Shown in pieces: positions 1-44,874 of a stretch of DNA of 64,000 bases. The stretch is from Gavia stellata (lineage: Eukaryota; Chordata; Aves; Gaviiformes; Gaviidae), in the NCBI RefSeq assembly GCF_030936135.1, contig NC_082594.1, forward strand, positions 121,744,668-121,808,667, written 5' to 3'. The translations under genes were made by a program, and so were the position numbers. Positions within the stretch are counted from its first letter, which is position 1; each line of letters starts with the position of its first letter. Below the pieces are notes generated by a model that did no database searches, had not been told where the DNA came from, and saw nothing but the letters and a program-made list of their open reading frames with translations.

Positions 1-1043
1 ACTGAGATTCCTGCATGAATCCCTGTGCTGGGAAAATATGCTCTTTCTCATAAACTGTCTGTCTGTATACTCTACAACAGCACACACCTTTCTGGTCAGC
101 AGCAGCATGTCTGCAGGCTCTTGAAGAGGCTGAAACCAATGGGGACTTATGTTTTGTAGGCAAGCAATGTATGCATTTGTATATAAACACATACATATCT
201 AAATATAGATAAATGTAAATATAGAAAAGTATAAATGTAGATAAATGAATACATAACAGTGACTACATAGCAAAGTAAGACAGACTGATAAAGAATATGA
301 TTTTATATACACATATATGGATAGACATATATATATTTACATACGTACATGTTTAGACATGTAGGTATGTGTGTAGGTATATAAAAGATTGAAAGCTAGA
401 CCAAACCTTGGTCTGCTGAACGTGGGTGAAACTTTCTGTTGATTTAGGGAAGCAGGACTCTCCCTGCAGTTTTGGAGCCAGCTAGCTTTCTAGAAAACAA
501 CTCTACATTTTGGGGTTTTGATGTGAAGGAAAAGGAAAAAGGAGAGAAGGAGAGCGTCATATTCAGACTTTTGTTCATCAAGAGCCAAGTGTTTTTTGCA
601 AAGAGTCCTGGAAGTCACTATTTTGTGAGTCTCTTATAAAAGAGGGCAACCATGCCCATTGTTCCTGTCTTGGATCATACCAAACCCTTTTTCTCCTCTG
701 TACTTAGATGGGATTTTTACCCCTGCAGGCATGCAAGGCAGAAAGTAGGGCTATACGGGAAATTATTAACTCAGTATACTGCAAAACATGCTTAATGGAT
801 GTGTATGCAGTATTCTCATATTCTTTTTAGTCATGCTTTCTCTAAATCTTGGACTTCAGACTGCAATAGTAGAATGAGAGAGTTGGTGCTGACCTGCAGT
901 TGTATAAAAAAAACCCAAAAACCAAAAAACAACTTTATACACAGTTGCGCAGAGACAAATGTATGTCAGAGTTGATCTTTCAATCTCTATTTGTTTTGGG
1001 ATATCCTAAATGGATGGCAGTTTTGACCTTAGTTCTTTTACAG
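1..1043 (+). other. MYH15: Part of an MYH15 intron
   Basis: No coding exon found. The exon expected before 1044 (the block ending KPELLD in cardiac myosins) is not in the window. Bases 165-390 are AT-rich, with ATAAATGTAGATAAATG-like and TATATACA-like simple sequence. Confidence 0.75.
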
Positions 1044-35285
<34,242 letters not shown>

Positions 35286-35410
35286 GTACAGTCCAAGCTG
35301 ACAGATATGAGAAGATGCTTGATACAATCAGGCACAACTGAAAGCAGATGTAGAACAAAATAAGCACTTACAGAAATAAACATCAAGTGAAAATCCAAAG
35401 AAACTGTATA
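35286..35410 (+). other. MYH15: MYH15 3' UTR and poly(A) signal
   Basis: AATAAA at 35375-35380 lies 90 bases after the stop, followed by T/GT-rich sequence (35430-35445) typical of a downstream element. A second AATAAA sits at 35462-35467. Use of either site is inferred. Confidence 0.7.
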
Positions 35411-36086
35411 GTGTATTCCATTCATTTCTTTGTGTTTCTATTTTGCCAAGCCCCAGGGATCAATAAAAGATTACATCTTGCCAACAGCCCACTTCATTAT
35501 GATGGAACAAATCCTAATTGGCAGACCTCTGACAAAATCAAAACCAAGGGCAAATCCAGTCATGCTTCACAGCCTCACATATTTCATGTGCAGATTGTTA
35601 AAGCAGCACAGATTAAACCTGTGCAGGGGGACAGCCCTTAAAGCTGGGATAACCCAGCTTCCATCTGTCCTGCCCGTTGGAGTCTGTATGAGTTTTGTAG
35701 GAGAGCAGAGAGTAAACTTTTTCATGTGAACAGTCAGTTTAGAAGCTTCCACTACTACCAGCAAAAGGACTTTTGTTTGCCAGCTGCAGGAGAGACACAG
35801 GAGATACTGTGGAGGGACATGTCCCACCAGGACTGCCTGTGGCTCAGAAATAGGGTGTTCTCTTAGATCTTTTCCACTTTTAAATAGGGAAGTTGTCTTT
35901 GCTTGAAATTAAAATACTAAATGAAGTACAAAACAGTAAGCCCTCTCTTTCCCTCATACTGAAAAAAAAAAAACCCCTCCAAACTGAATCTTCCTCTGTG
36001 GAAACTTTTTCATTGTCCCTTCAGGATATCCAAGTTCCCATTTTTCATGCCAGCTTTTCACACACAAGTGTCAATTGACTTATATA
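35411..36086. other. Intergenic gap between convergent MYH15 and HHLA2
   Basis: About 0.7 kb without a recognisable gene. It holds a second + strand AATAAA (35462) and an A run near 35962. Small open frames here have no recognisable domain. Confidence 0.65.
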
Positions 36087-36673
36087 TTTATTTATTTTTT
36101 CTACTGGTTCAGTTGTTTCTTGCTCAGATAGTCGTATTTCCATGTGGCTCTTAGTGTAGCTCAATAGGTAAGGTGAAGAAACAATTTGTTCTTTTCAGCA
36201 GCAATCTCAGTAGCATCTGTGTGTGCAGAGAGGGATTTTCTTCCAATATGTCAAGGTGCCCATATGATCATTCTTCTTTTGCATTTCTAGTCAAAACAAA
36301 AATGTTTGTAAGAACTCCTCTAGTGGGAACAGAACAAGACACAATCACTATAAAGATAAGTCAGTATTTTCCATTTTAACGTTAACATCCACATAACAGT
36401 GCAGAAACATTCCTGTTTCTTCCATCTAGTCCTCCATCAATGTAACCGGATCTGAGTTAACCTGTAAACTGTTTCCCTTCCTCTGATTATGATACGTTAA
36501 ATGTCTCAACAGGTCCCAGGATAAATTAATCTTGCTTAAAGTCTTTAAACTAAACAGCTGCATCCCCAAAGTATGGTATAATCTCTAAAGCATGTTAGCA
36601 TTAAAATTGACTAATAAGAAGCATGCAAGTGAATCTCTAAGTGAGAGAAAAATGAAAAAAGACTGAGACACAA
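36087..36673 (-). other. HHLA2: HHLA2 3' UTR with candidate poly(A) signals
   Basis: On the - strand two overlapping AATAAA hexamers lie at 36087-36092 and 36091-36096 (read as TTTATT on +), about 580 bases after the HHLA2 stop. Assigned by position; not proven. Confidence 0.5.
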
Positions 36674-36760
36674 TCATTTGAGAGTTGTCTTTCTGGTGTG
36701 TTCTTGTGGAACCTCATGGTAACCATCATAAAACGTCTCCTGAAGTTTACCAAATCCAGG
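36674..36760 (-). CDS. HHLA2: HHLA2 exon 6 (cytoplasmic tail and stop)
   Basis: After acceptor gtcacag the phase-0 frame runs [28 protein letters not shown] and TGA. The tail is shorter than in human HHLA2 and carries two tyrosines (FYDG, YHEV). Its acceptor tract is only moderate, so a different or additional tail exon is possible. Confidence 0.6.
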   Translation of the reverse strand, partial: PGFGKLQETFYDGYHEVPQEHTRKTTLK

Positions 36761-39700
36761 CTGTGACAAAATCTTAAGGCCCAGGGAGTTTGAAGGTGTA
36801 TCTCTCCATGGATAGGGCTGTACTGTCAGACACAGAAAGATGTACCCTAAGGAGTACTAGCTAAAGGTCATTTTTTTAAGGATACTCACCACAAATGCAA
36901 AGGAAGGAGACATAATACTATAAGACAGAGCCAGCCTATTACAAATGCACAAGAATAAAATGCATCCACTTGAAGATGCTGTACTCTAGTAAATAGGAGA
37001 GATGTGCAGAGAGGTAAGATCAGATACCATATGGTTATAACAGTCTTCTAAACAAAGCAAGTAGTATAACTTTTCACACTGAAGTTTTGGTGAGCTTTGA
37101 CGTTGGATAGAATTGAAATAGTAATTTGAACCCTAATGAAGACTAGGTATGTGCATTATTTAAGGGACTTCATTTTTTGGTTTGGGTTTGGGTTTTTTTT
37201 TGGTCTTAAACACAAGTGAGAGAAAATTAACCAGTTTAGTTGTTTTTAAAGCAAGTTACAGAAAGTATTTGTGAAGGGTAACCAACTTTTTCATCTTTTT
37301 ATAGAGTACAGGAGAGCATCTGGTCAAGGGAAGGTCATGTTAACATTGTTACAACCAAAATACTATTGCATGGAGGTACCAGAGGGCCTTCTGGACACAG
37401 AAAATAGTAAGAATTAGGACAATTTATTTATGCTGAGACTTCTCATCCTGCATTTTCAGTCTTTTTTGTATGCTTTAGCCTACGAAAATCAAATTTATGT
37501 TTTGGTCAAACATTCAAGGTCTGGATTTAAGCTTAATAGTACCTTTAAAAATAAATCCCCTAATGATTGTACATACCTTGAACCAGACCCAGAGACAGAC
37601 TCCTGCTACCACCACCACCAGTGCCGCAATCACTCCTAGCACAATCTTCCCAGTGTTACCTGAATTTTCTTTAAAAATACAAGTTCCAAGAAGTTTAAGA
37701 GAAGTGCTTTATATCACAAATTAATGTTCACTATTGTTCAATAATTATATCAAAGCTATGATTTTACTCTTATAACCTAAAAGCTATGATTTAGGGAGAA
37801 TGTCTCATTTTCTTTTTAATGTTACTAATACAACAATGTTCAAGTTACTTGACTCATACCGTAAGACTTTAAAGCAATACTTTAATGACTTAAGTGTGAA
37901 TAGCTGAAAGCAGATTATTTTACTTAATTGTGCTGATACAAAATTCCATGTGTGCTCATGTAATATGATTTGATGACTTCTTAATACAAGTCCCATTTAA
38001 AAACAATCAGCTGCCCAGTATGGTAAACACTGCCTCCAGGCACAGTGCTCAGTGCCATTAGCAGTACTGCTGATTTCCAGCAGAACAACTCAGTAAGTGT
38101 TACCCAGCCTGGGTCATAGATTGCATGATTTCTGTTGTGAAGTCTTTGCAACTTTCATCTAAAACGTTTCCCAACTTCATGATGCAACCATGCAATCCAA
38201 GTGGGCACAAGAAGCAGCAGATCCTCAGGTGGGTGGTAACAATGGTTTCCACAGAAGATAAGAGCCCGTCTAGCAGAGGCTGGTCCTGCACAGCACCAAG
38301 CGTCTCATTATGCCAGCCAATTTCAACAACGTGAGAACACTCAGACCCGGAGGACTCATTCCTTTAAGTACAGCTGTTCTACTTCAGGCTTCCTTTCCAC
38401 TGCTGCATCTCATCCAAGGAATTTGAAAAGTTCTACACTCCTCTGGAAACTCCCTATCGATGTCTAGCAAACAGTTCAAGAATGAGAACTGCCAAAACAG
38501 AGCATTTAATCTAGTCATGGCCTTCAGCTTGGCTCTGTACCCACATGCAGACCCATAGTTACATCTTGTCAGTTCCTTTGGTAGAGCAGCTCTAAGCTGT
38601 GACCTTTCTTTACACAGGAGAAGACCTCCAAAATGATTGCAAATTCGTTTCACTTTTCCCCTTAAAAGTCTCCTTTCCAGTGGCACTTGAAATCTTTCTG
38701 ATGGTTAGGCAGCTGCTGTGCTATGACCACTATCCAACATACTGATCTAGCTCCTTCCCTTATCCCCTACTGGCTCTCTCTGCTTATCTCCTTTCAGCCT
38801 GTGCTGCCACAAAGATGCTAACCTCTCCGGTAAGTGTTTTCTCTGTTCTGTATAATGTATATCTGGTCCATGAGTAGGAAAATTCTGTGAGCAGCACAGT
38901 AATTTAGCCACCAAAGAGGGTATTTGTATCACCTATGGCTATTGTAAGATCCATCTGCAGACAGCAGCTAGAGAAAGCCATTTGTAGAGGATCACAGAAT
39001 CGTTAAGGTTGGAAACGACCTGTAAGATCATCAAGTCCAACCATCAACCCAACACCACCATGCCTATTAAACCCTGTCCTGCAGTGCCATGTCTACATGT
39101 TTTTTGACAGAAAAAACCTGATGATCCAGATCATATTTAGACTGAACAGGTGAGTGTGTTTGTCTCCAGTAAATGTACAGGGAGACTGATGGACTTGTGC
39201 ACGTAAGTTAGGAGCATCAGTTAAGTGTGTAACTCCTGGGAGGTTTTCACTGCTCTCCACTTCAAAGGCACAGTATTAGGCTTACAGAATAAGGAAGATC
39301 ATGCTGGAATTCAAGCTGCAAGGAAGTGTGTTTGTCTGACTTAACCATCTTCCTTAATCTAACTCCCCTCCTTCAGAGTGCATATAGCCACTGCCATTTA
39401 AAACACAACCTACATCAAGTATTCAGACTGAAACTAAGCTATCATGGGGGAGAAGGGAGAAGGGAAGACAAAAATATGCAGTTATTATCACTTATTCTAG
39501 CCCCTTTTCTGCTATGTTGCCTCTATTTTTCATGTCCTACTGGCTTGTTTCAAGTTCTCTTCCTTCTTAAAAAATAAAAGATAAGGTGCCCTATATTAGT
39601 TCTCAGTCTTTCAGGTGACTGTATATAATTACATGGAATTTTGTATTTAATTGCGTAAAATGCCTATGTGCTACTGTTTGAATTTTTTTTTTTCCTTCCT

Positions 39701-42700
39701 TTGGACCAAGATTTAAGGAGGCTGCATCCCAAACAGCATACTATTTTTGAACCAATCTGTAATTTGTTTGCACTATAATTTTAGAAAGCTGGAGTAAATT
39801 CTTTTAACCTTCGGTAAGAGTTTTCAATAGATAGAAAAGTTAATCCGTAAGTCTCCTTGAAACTGGAGACAATGAAATAACTGTAACTAAGACTTCACAG
39901 TTGGAAATTTACTACAGTTCGCAAAACCGCAGGCATGCATACAAACATATATATCCCCAGGTCTAAAAAAAGCCTGCTATGTAGAATTAAAGCTTTGAAA
40001 ATAACAACTGTGCACTCTCCTCAACAGGGTTTCTTCTGCAGGCACATTTATACCCCATGTTTGGGCTTCCCTTCATCTCCCTGCTACCTTTAAAGACCTT
40101 ATTTGCTATTAGCGGAGCATTTAGGACATGATTCTGAGAGTACCCCTGTGCTCTCAGCTCTGAGGGCAGTTGGTGGCAACTGAGGGCAGCCACCAATTTT
40201 GAGACCTTTGCCACAAGAAGCTGCTAATTGAAAAAAAAAGAAACTTCCAAGTCATTAAATAAATACATCTTAGGTAACCTTTTTTTCCCTGGGACAACAA
40301 TAATAAAATCTCTTCTACACACCTGTACTTATTACACAAGATGATTTTTCTTAATGTTTTACAGATTTCTGATTGACCTTTTAGCTCTGCATTCCCCTCA
40401 CTGGTCCCCATCCTCTGAAATGGAAGGAGCCACAACTTACCAACTTGCAAATTTCTCACGGTAAGTTTTGTGTAGTGAGGTGTTGAAATATTACACAGAT
40501 ATTCTCCACTGTCATTTGCAGTAAGGTCACGCAACGTCAGTGAAAAGTCACTTTGGTTAATCTGGACTCGAGGCTGATAAGAGTGAGATGTACCATTGAA
40601 GGAAGCCAGGACTGAGATCACTGCATTTCTGTTTAATGTCCAGACAACACTGAAACCTTCAGTGTTTGCAGTCTCATTGCTGTGTTCACAAGGAATTGCA
40701 GCGCTACTTCCTTCCACGTTAGACAGTTGCTCTGAAACAGATAATTGAAGAACCCTCTGCAATTTTTTTTGGAAAATACTGCGAAGGTTATTTAGACATT
40801 TTCTGATTTTTTTTCTGAAGTTTGATACTACTGTGGACAAATATAAAAACGTATTTCACTACTTTGATATCATATTCAAACATCTCAGTATGATTCTAGA
40901 AGCATCTGAAGATTTTAAAAGCAAACCTATCTTACATTAAAAAAAAATCTAATTGGTATTAGCTATACTTATGAAAATTATTTTGTTTTCATTTGTCTAT
41001 TTCTCCTCTAATTAGGGAGCTCTCATTAATAAAAGTGATTCAGCCTAGTCTAAGTTACTGTGTAAAGTAGCATGACATTCCACATCCTGGGAGCAGAGAG
41101 AAAATGCAACTAATCAGATACCTCCACATTTCAAGCAAAAGGGTAAAACTGTTACAACAGAATTTAATTAAAAGAATAAAAAGATTGTATTTAGTTAGAA
41201 ATAACTTTCAGCTATGGTGGACTTAAGTACTTTACCCATCTGTGTGGAACACTTACAATTAATGAATAACTTTAAAAAAAAAGGAAGGAGAAGGAAAGAC
41301 CAAGTAAGTGGAACTAATAGCTAATGTATAAAATACTAATATAACACAAATTAATATCATAGCACAACTATCAATTTGACAGCAGGGATTTGCTGCAAAG
41401 GAAGGAAAGACAGAGGAGGCTGTGGGGGCTGGCAGTCTGCTGGAGAGGAAACTCATATGTTATTCTGACATGGTATAACCACGCTTGGTTTCTGTTTGTG
41501 GGGCTGAATGAACAGAGGTGGAGCTGAAAACCATGAGGACAAAAAAAGCCCAAAACTGTACCCCACACTGCTATTACATAAGGAAAACAGTGTATTTTCA
41601 AAATGTTCCAGTGAGAGGATAGACACATGCAAACAAAAGCATAATGAAATGTACCTTTTTCTCTTGTGGATCGGAAGGACGGATTAACAAAATAGACACT
41701 TAAAGTGCACTTGTTACCTACTACGATGCCATACTTGAAACCTTCCATATTGTAAGCTATTGAATCTAAATTAGAAACTGCACTCTTTGTTCTGAAGTAT
41801 ATGCAGTGGATTAGGAACTGAGAGTGTCTGGGTACACTTTAGGGGAAAATCAGGGCCATGTAAGCAGCCATGCACATCTCACAAGGGAATTGCTCTTGCA
41901 TTGCTCTTGATCCAATTAAAAAATATTTCCTAAGAAACAGGAGAAGTTGAAAAGTACCAGTTATTTACTTGAACTGAATTTCCAGTGAAATTCAGGAGGA
42001 GGACAAACTGGACAGTTGACATTTCATAGCCCTGTTTTTCCTTAACTAACAAAATTAGCTGCTGTTTGCTCAAATGCAAGTTTGCTGCTCCCCACTGCCA
42101 TGCACCCCCAGCACTCACCCTGGGCACTTAAGAATGCGCTTGAAGAGTAGTACAATGAAACTTCAAACAGTACTGAAAAAACTCTCGCAAAAGTTGGGAA
42201 ATGGAATGAGTAAGGAGCATATGCATCTAGAGCAGCAGGCAAACTTTCCCCTCCCTCATATAACCCACAGGTTCACTAAGGTTTCCATGTATTTTGTCTG
42301 AGTTCTTTCTTTTCTTGATAGAGTGTAGTTTTATTATTATGCACCTCTTGAAACATGAAACTGATACGGAAAAAGTGTTCAGAGTAAAGCTAACTTGCAG
42401 AAGTGTGAGCTACTCCCTCTTATCCCTACTTCTTGGACACATGCTGCCTTGTAACAGATGAGTTTCAAAAAGGAAGGCGCATCCTTTTGCACCATCCCAT
42501 ATCCATATTGACCCACTGCAGAAATACCATATTTAATTTGGCTCCAAAATCAGCTGTGACAGTCACTAATGATGCAGGAAGAGACTTCCATTCATTCCTA
42601 CCTTGCATCTTCCATTCAGCAGCCCACTCTTCATGAGGGAGATGAATATGACAGTGGTAAGGATCTGCTGTGTTTGTAATGTTTTGGTCACTTCTAAGAG

Positions 42701-44874
42701 AATAGAGAACTCCATCCCTGGTTTCCTGCCGATCCGTTTCTTGGATGGGTGTTTTGCCTTGTACCCAAGATATATGTGGTGCTGGATAAGTGAGAAAGGC
42801 ATAGCACTTCAGCATCCTTTCTGTGCCTGTCTTTTGGTATTCCAGTGCAAAATAAGAAGACACTGTAGATTTAAAAAAGAATTTAAAAATCAATCCTACT
42901 GCTTTCAAAATCCTTTTTAAGTGATTGGTCTTTTGAAATAACATTGGGGAGAATAAACATAACTGAGAACAAAATTTAATCTGTGTTTGATTTCAAAAGC
43001 AAGCATAGCATTACTTACTGTCAATGCCAGGATCTGTACTGTTCTGAGGAGCCACATAATGTTTTAAAACTCAAGTATACTACCTAGTTACCCTTTAGAA
43101 ATCATGGTGCAAGCAGGTTATGAGAACAAGTGCTGCACTGAAATTTTTCAACTCATGTTTCAACGTTTCACCAGAGAAAATGAATTTCCTGATAAATGCC
43201 ATCAGGCCCAAAAGGCGCTCTGTTGGGTCGGAGGATTTTGATTCCATGTGAGAAATAAGACAAGAAAATCTGTTGGTGTAATTCCATTTCCACTGGTGTG
43301 AGCCAAGCACTTTTGATGTCCTACTGACCTCTTATGCGCAGCATGACTTCCACTTCTGTTTTAGTTTGCTGTGTTCCCACATAGCAATTATAAGAGCCCT
43401 CATCAGTCACGGTCAAGTTACTAAGTTTCAAGGAGGCATTTCCACTAGGAATGTTCTCGTGGAAAAGGTGTGTTCTGTGTTTGTAATCCGGGTCTTGTCT
43501 TTCCAGCTGATCACTCTGGTAGTAGTAGCTGTGCACATTTTTGTCACCTTTCTTCCAGTAAATTACTTCATCATCTCCAGGTGGGAAAGGACAAGGGAGG
43601 ATACAATCCTTGGAAAACAGCCCCATTACTGTTTCCTGTTCTGTAACACCTAAAGCCCGTAAGTACAAATGAGTAAGTTAAATCTACTCTACAAGCATAT
43701 TCCTGCCCCTTCTTATCACTGACAAAAAAAACGCTCTGGCAGGCAGCACATTCCTACCCAGCATGCCAACAGCTCTTTCACGGCTCTTCTGTAGCGTGAA
43801 TCTCTGGGACAGCAAGGGTCTTCATTTAGTTTAATCAGTATTATAACACAGAGCTCTGGTCTTTGAACTTATAATCAGTTTAAGTAGATATCCTAAGTAA
43901 GCACCTACATATTCAAATCAGCACACCGCCACCTTAGCACCCAAGCTTCAAACGCATTCCCAAAAGCACCACCTTCAACCTCAAAACCTTTTGAGCTGCA
44001 GCTTGCTACTTGCTCAAACGTTCATAGTCCCATGTTGCAGTGATCTGGGTTACCAATAACCTCACATAGGGCCAAGCAGTTGTACCATCACAGAAACAAA
44101 GGACATGATGGTGCAACCAACAGGAAGGACAGAACTTCTTCAAACAGCTTCACCACCACAGATAGTGTCAGAGAGCTCTGTCCTAGCCCATGGAGGTAAT
44201 TAAGGTGTGGATTCCTCAAAATTAATTCACAGAAGTGGTAGCATCTGATTGCTGTTAGGATTTAATTTAGGCCTTGATGGCATGAAAGAACAATTTTAAA
44301 TGAATCTTTTTAAAAACTGACTGCATTAACTTAGCATCATCGTACGGACCTTCTGGGCAAGGTCAGACAACCTGTTAGGCTGGTAGCGAGTGCCCCACTG
44401 CAGCTGCCTTCTCAGAAATTCTGATGCCCTCTCCAGCTCAGCCGGCAGGGCAATCTGGGTGGCTTTTCCTCAGCCATCTCAGTGCAAAGTCAACCAATGT
44501 ACTTCAAACTATTTTCAGTACAAACTGACAACTACTGCCTGCTGAGCAGTCACACAACGCAGACCACCAGTTGAGCCATGGGGCAGAAACGTAGGCAGGT
44601 AACAGTTCGGGTGCTCAGTGTGCTTGATGGCCACGGCCATCCGTGCAGCCATCTTCCAAACAGTTGTCTTTTGCTTCAGGAGTGTTTTACATTACCCCAA
44701 ATCAATTCTTTACCATTAATAAACAGTGTTTGAATTAATTAATTCCCCCTATTAAAATATGAGTAATAATTGTCTTATTATTTTTCATAAACAATAGAGC
44801 TAAAACCTACCCCAAAGTGTGGCACCTATGTGAAATAAATAGATGAGAAGAGGTGGTATTTTCTGTCCCTTCAT
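36674..44874 (-). CDS. HHLA2: HHLA2 / B7-H7, B7-family immune co-signalling ligand, six coding exons
   Basis: This is a type I membrane protein of the B7 family; in humans HHLA2 binds TMIGD2 (co-stimulation) and KIR3DL3 (inhibition). Six exons (44811-44874, 43329-43649, 42602-42862, 40441-40731, 37577-37659, 36674-36760) give 1,107 bases, or 368 residues. The order is signal peptide ([14 protein letters not shown]), V-like Ig, C-like Ig, V-like Ig, transmembrane helix and a 28-residue tail. Exons 1-4 all end in phase 1, the usual Ig-exon phase. The V1-C-V2 order and the blocks [22 protein letters not shown] and [10 protein letters not shown] match human HHLA2. Several N-x-S/T sites fit a cell-surface glycoprotein. 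The gene faces MYH15 tail to tail. The last two exons are assigned by frame and character, not homology, so the tail is the least certain part. Receptors in birds are unknown to me. Confidence 0.9.
37577..37659 (-). CDS. HHLA2: HHLA2 exon 5 (transmembrane)
   Basis: 83 bases entered in phase 1 and left in phase 0. Encodes NTGK, then [20 protein letters not shown] and WFK: about 21 hydrophobic residues with a basic stop-transfer residue. Acceptor attcag, donor gtatgt. Identified by character, phase and strand rather than homology. Confidence 0.85.
38991..39110 (-). repeat. CR1 LINE 3'-end fragment, - orientation
   Basis: On the + strand it starts ATCACAGAATCGTTAAGGTT and continues GATCATCAAGTCCAACCATC, the reverse complement of the CR1 3' end. 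It is the same subfamily as 1162-1296. It lies in an HHLA2 intron in the same orientation as that gene. Confidence 0.93.
40441..40731 (-). CDS. HHLA2: HHLA2 exon 4 (second V-like Ig domain)
   Basis: 97 codons, phase 1 to 1. [20 protein letters not shown] and WTL give the B/C strands; [20 protein letters not shown] and YLCNIS give the E/F strands. The INQSDFS and [10 protein letters not shown] blocks are very close to human HHLA2. Acceptor gtttcag, donor gtaagt. Confidence 0.95.
42602..42862 (-). CDS. HHLA2: HHLA2 exon 3 (C-like Ig domain)
   Basis: 87 codons, phase 1 to 1. [20 protein letters not shown] gives the B-strand Cys and C-strand Trp; DPYHCHI gives the F-strand Cys; it ends WAAEWKMQ. 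YPxPxISW with TPIxE is the HHLA2-like signature. The acceptor is ctacag. Confidence 0.93.
43329..43649 (-). CDS. HHLA2: HHLA2 exon 2 (first V-like Ig domain)
   Basis: 107 codons, phase 1 to 1. [19 protein letters not shown] supplies B-strand cysteines and the core Trp; [10 protein letters not shown] is the F-strand D-x-G-x-Y-x-C motif. The middle closely resembles human HHLA2 ([17 protein letters not shown]). N-glycosylation sites at NAS and NLT. Confidence 0.95.
44811..44874 (-). CDS. HHLA2: HHLA2 exon 1 (signal peptide)
   Basis: Starts at ATG (complement of 44872-44874) with G at -3. It encodes [20 protein letters not shown] and WG, a short basic n-region followed by a hydrophobic core. 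The donor gtaggt leaves phase 1. A possible acceptor (ctacag) five bases before the ATG suggests a non-coding 5' exon further upstream. Confidence 0.85.

Larger units (their letters stand above)
36761..44810 (-). other. HHLA2: HHLA2 introns: what they hold
   Basis: Introns are 36761-37576, 37660-40440, 40732-42601, 42863-43328 and 43650-44810. The 2.8-kb intron before the transmembrane exon holds a CR1 fragment (38991-39110). I see nothing else I can name. Confidence 0.8.

Noticed and set aside
41371..41748. Possible extra HHLA2 exon on the - strand (frame with KCTLSVYF)
   Set aside because: It looks vaguely Ig-like, but the neighbouring exons already join in phase with the human domain order and no good acceptor/donor pair keeps phase 1.
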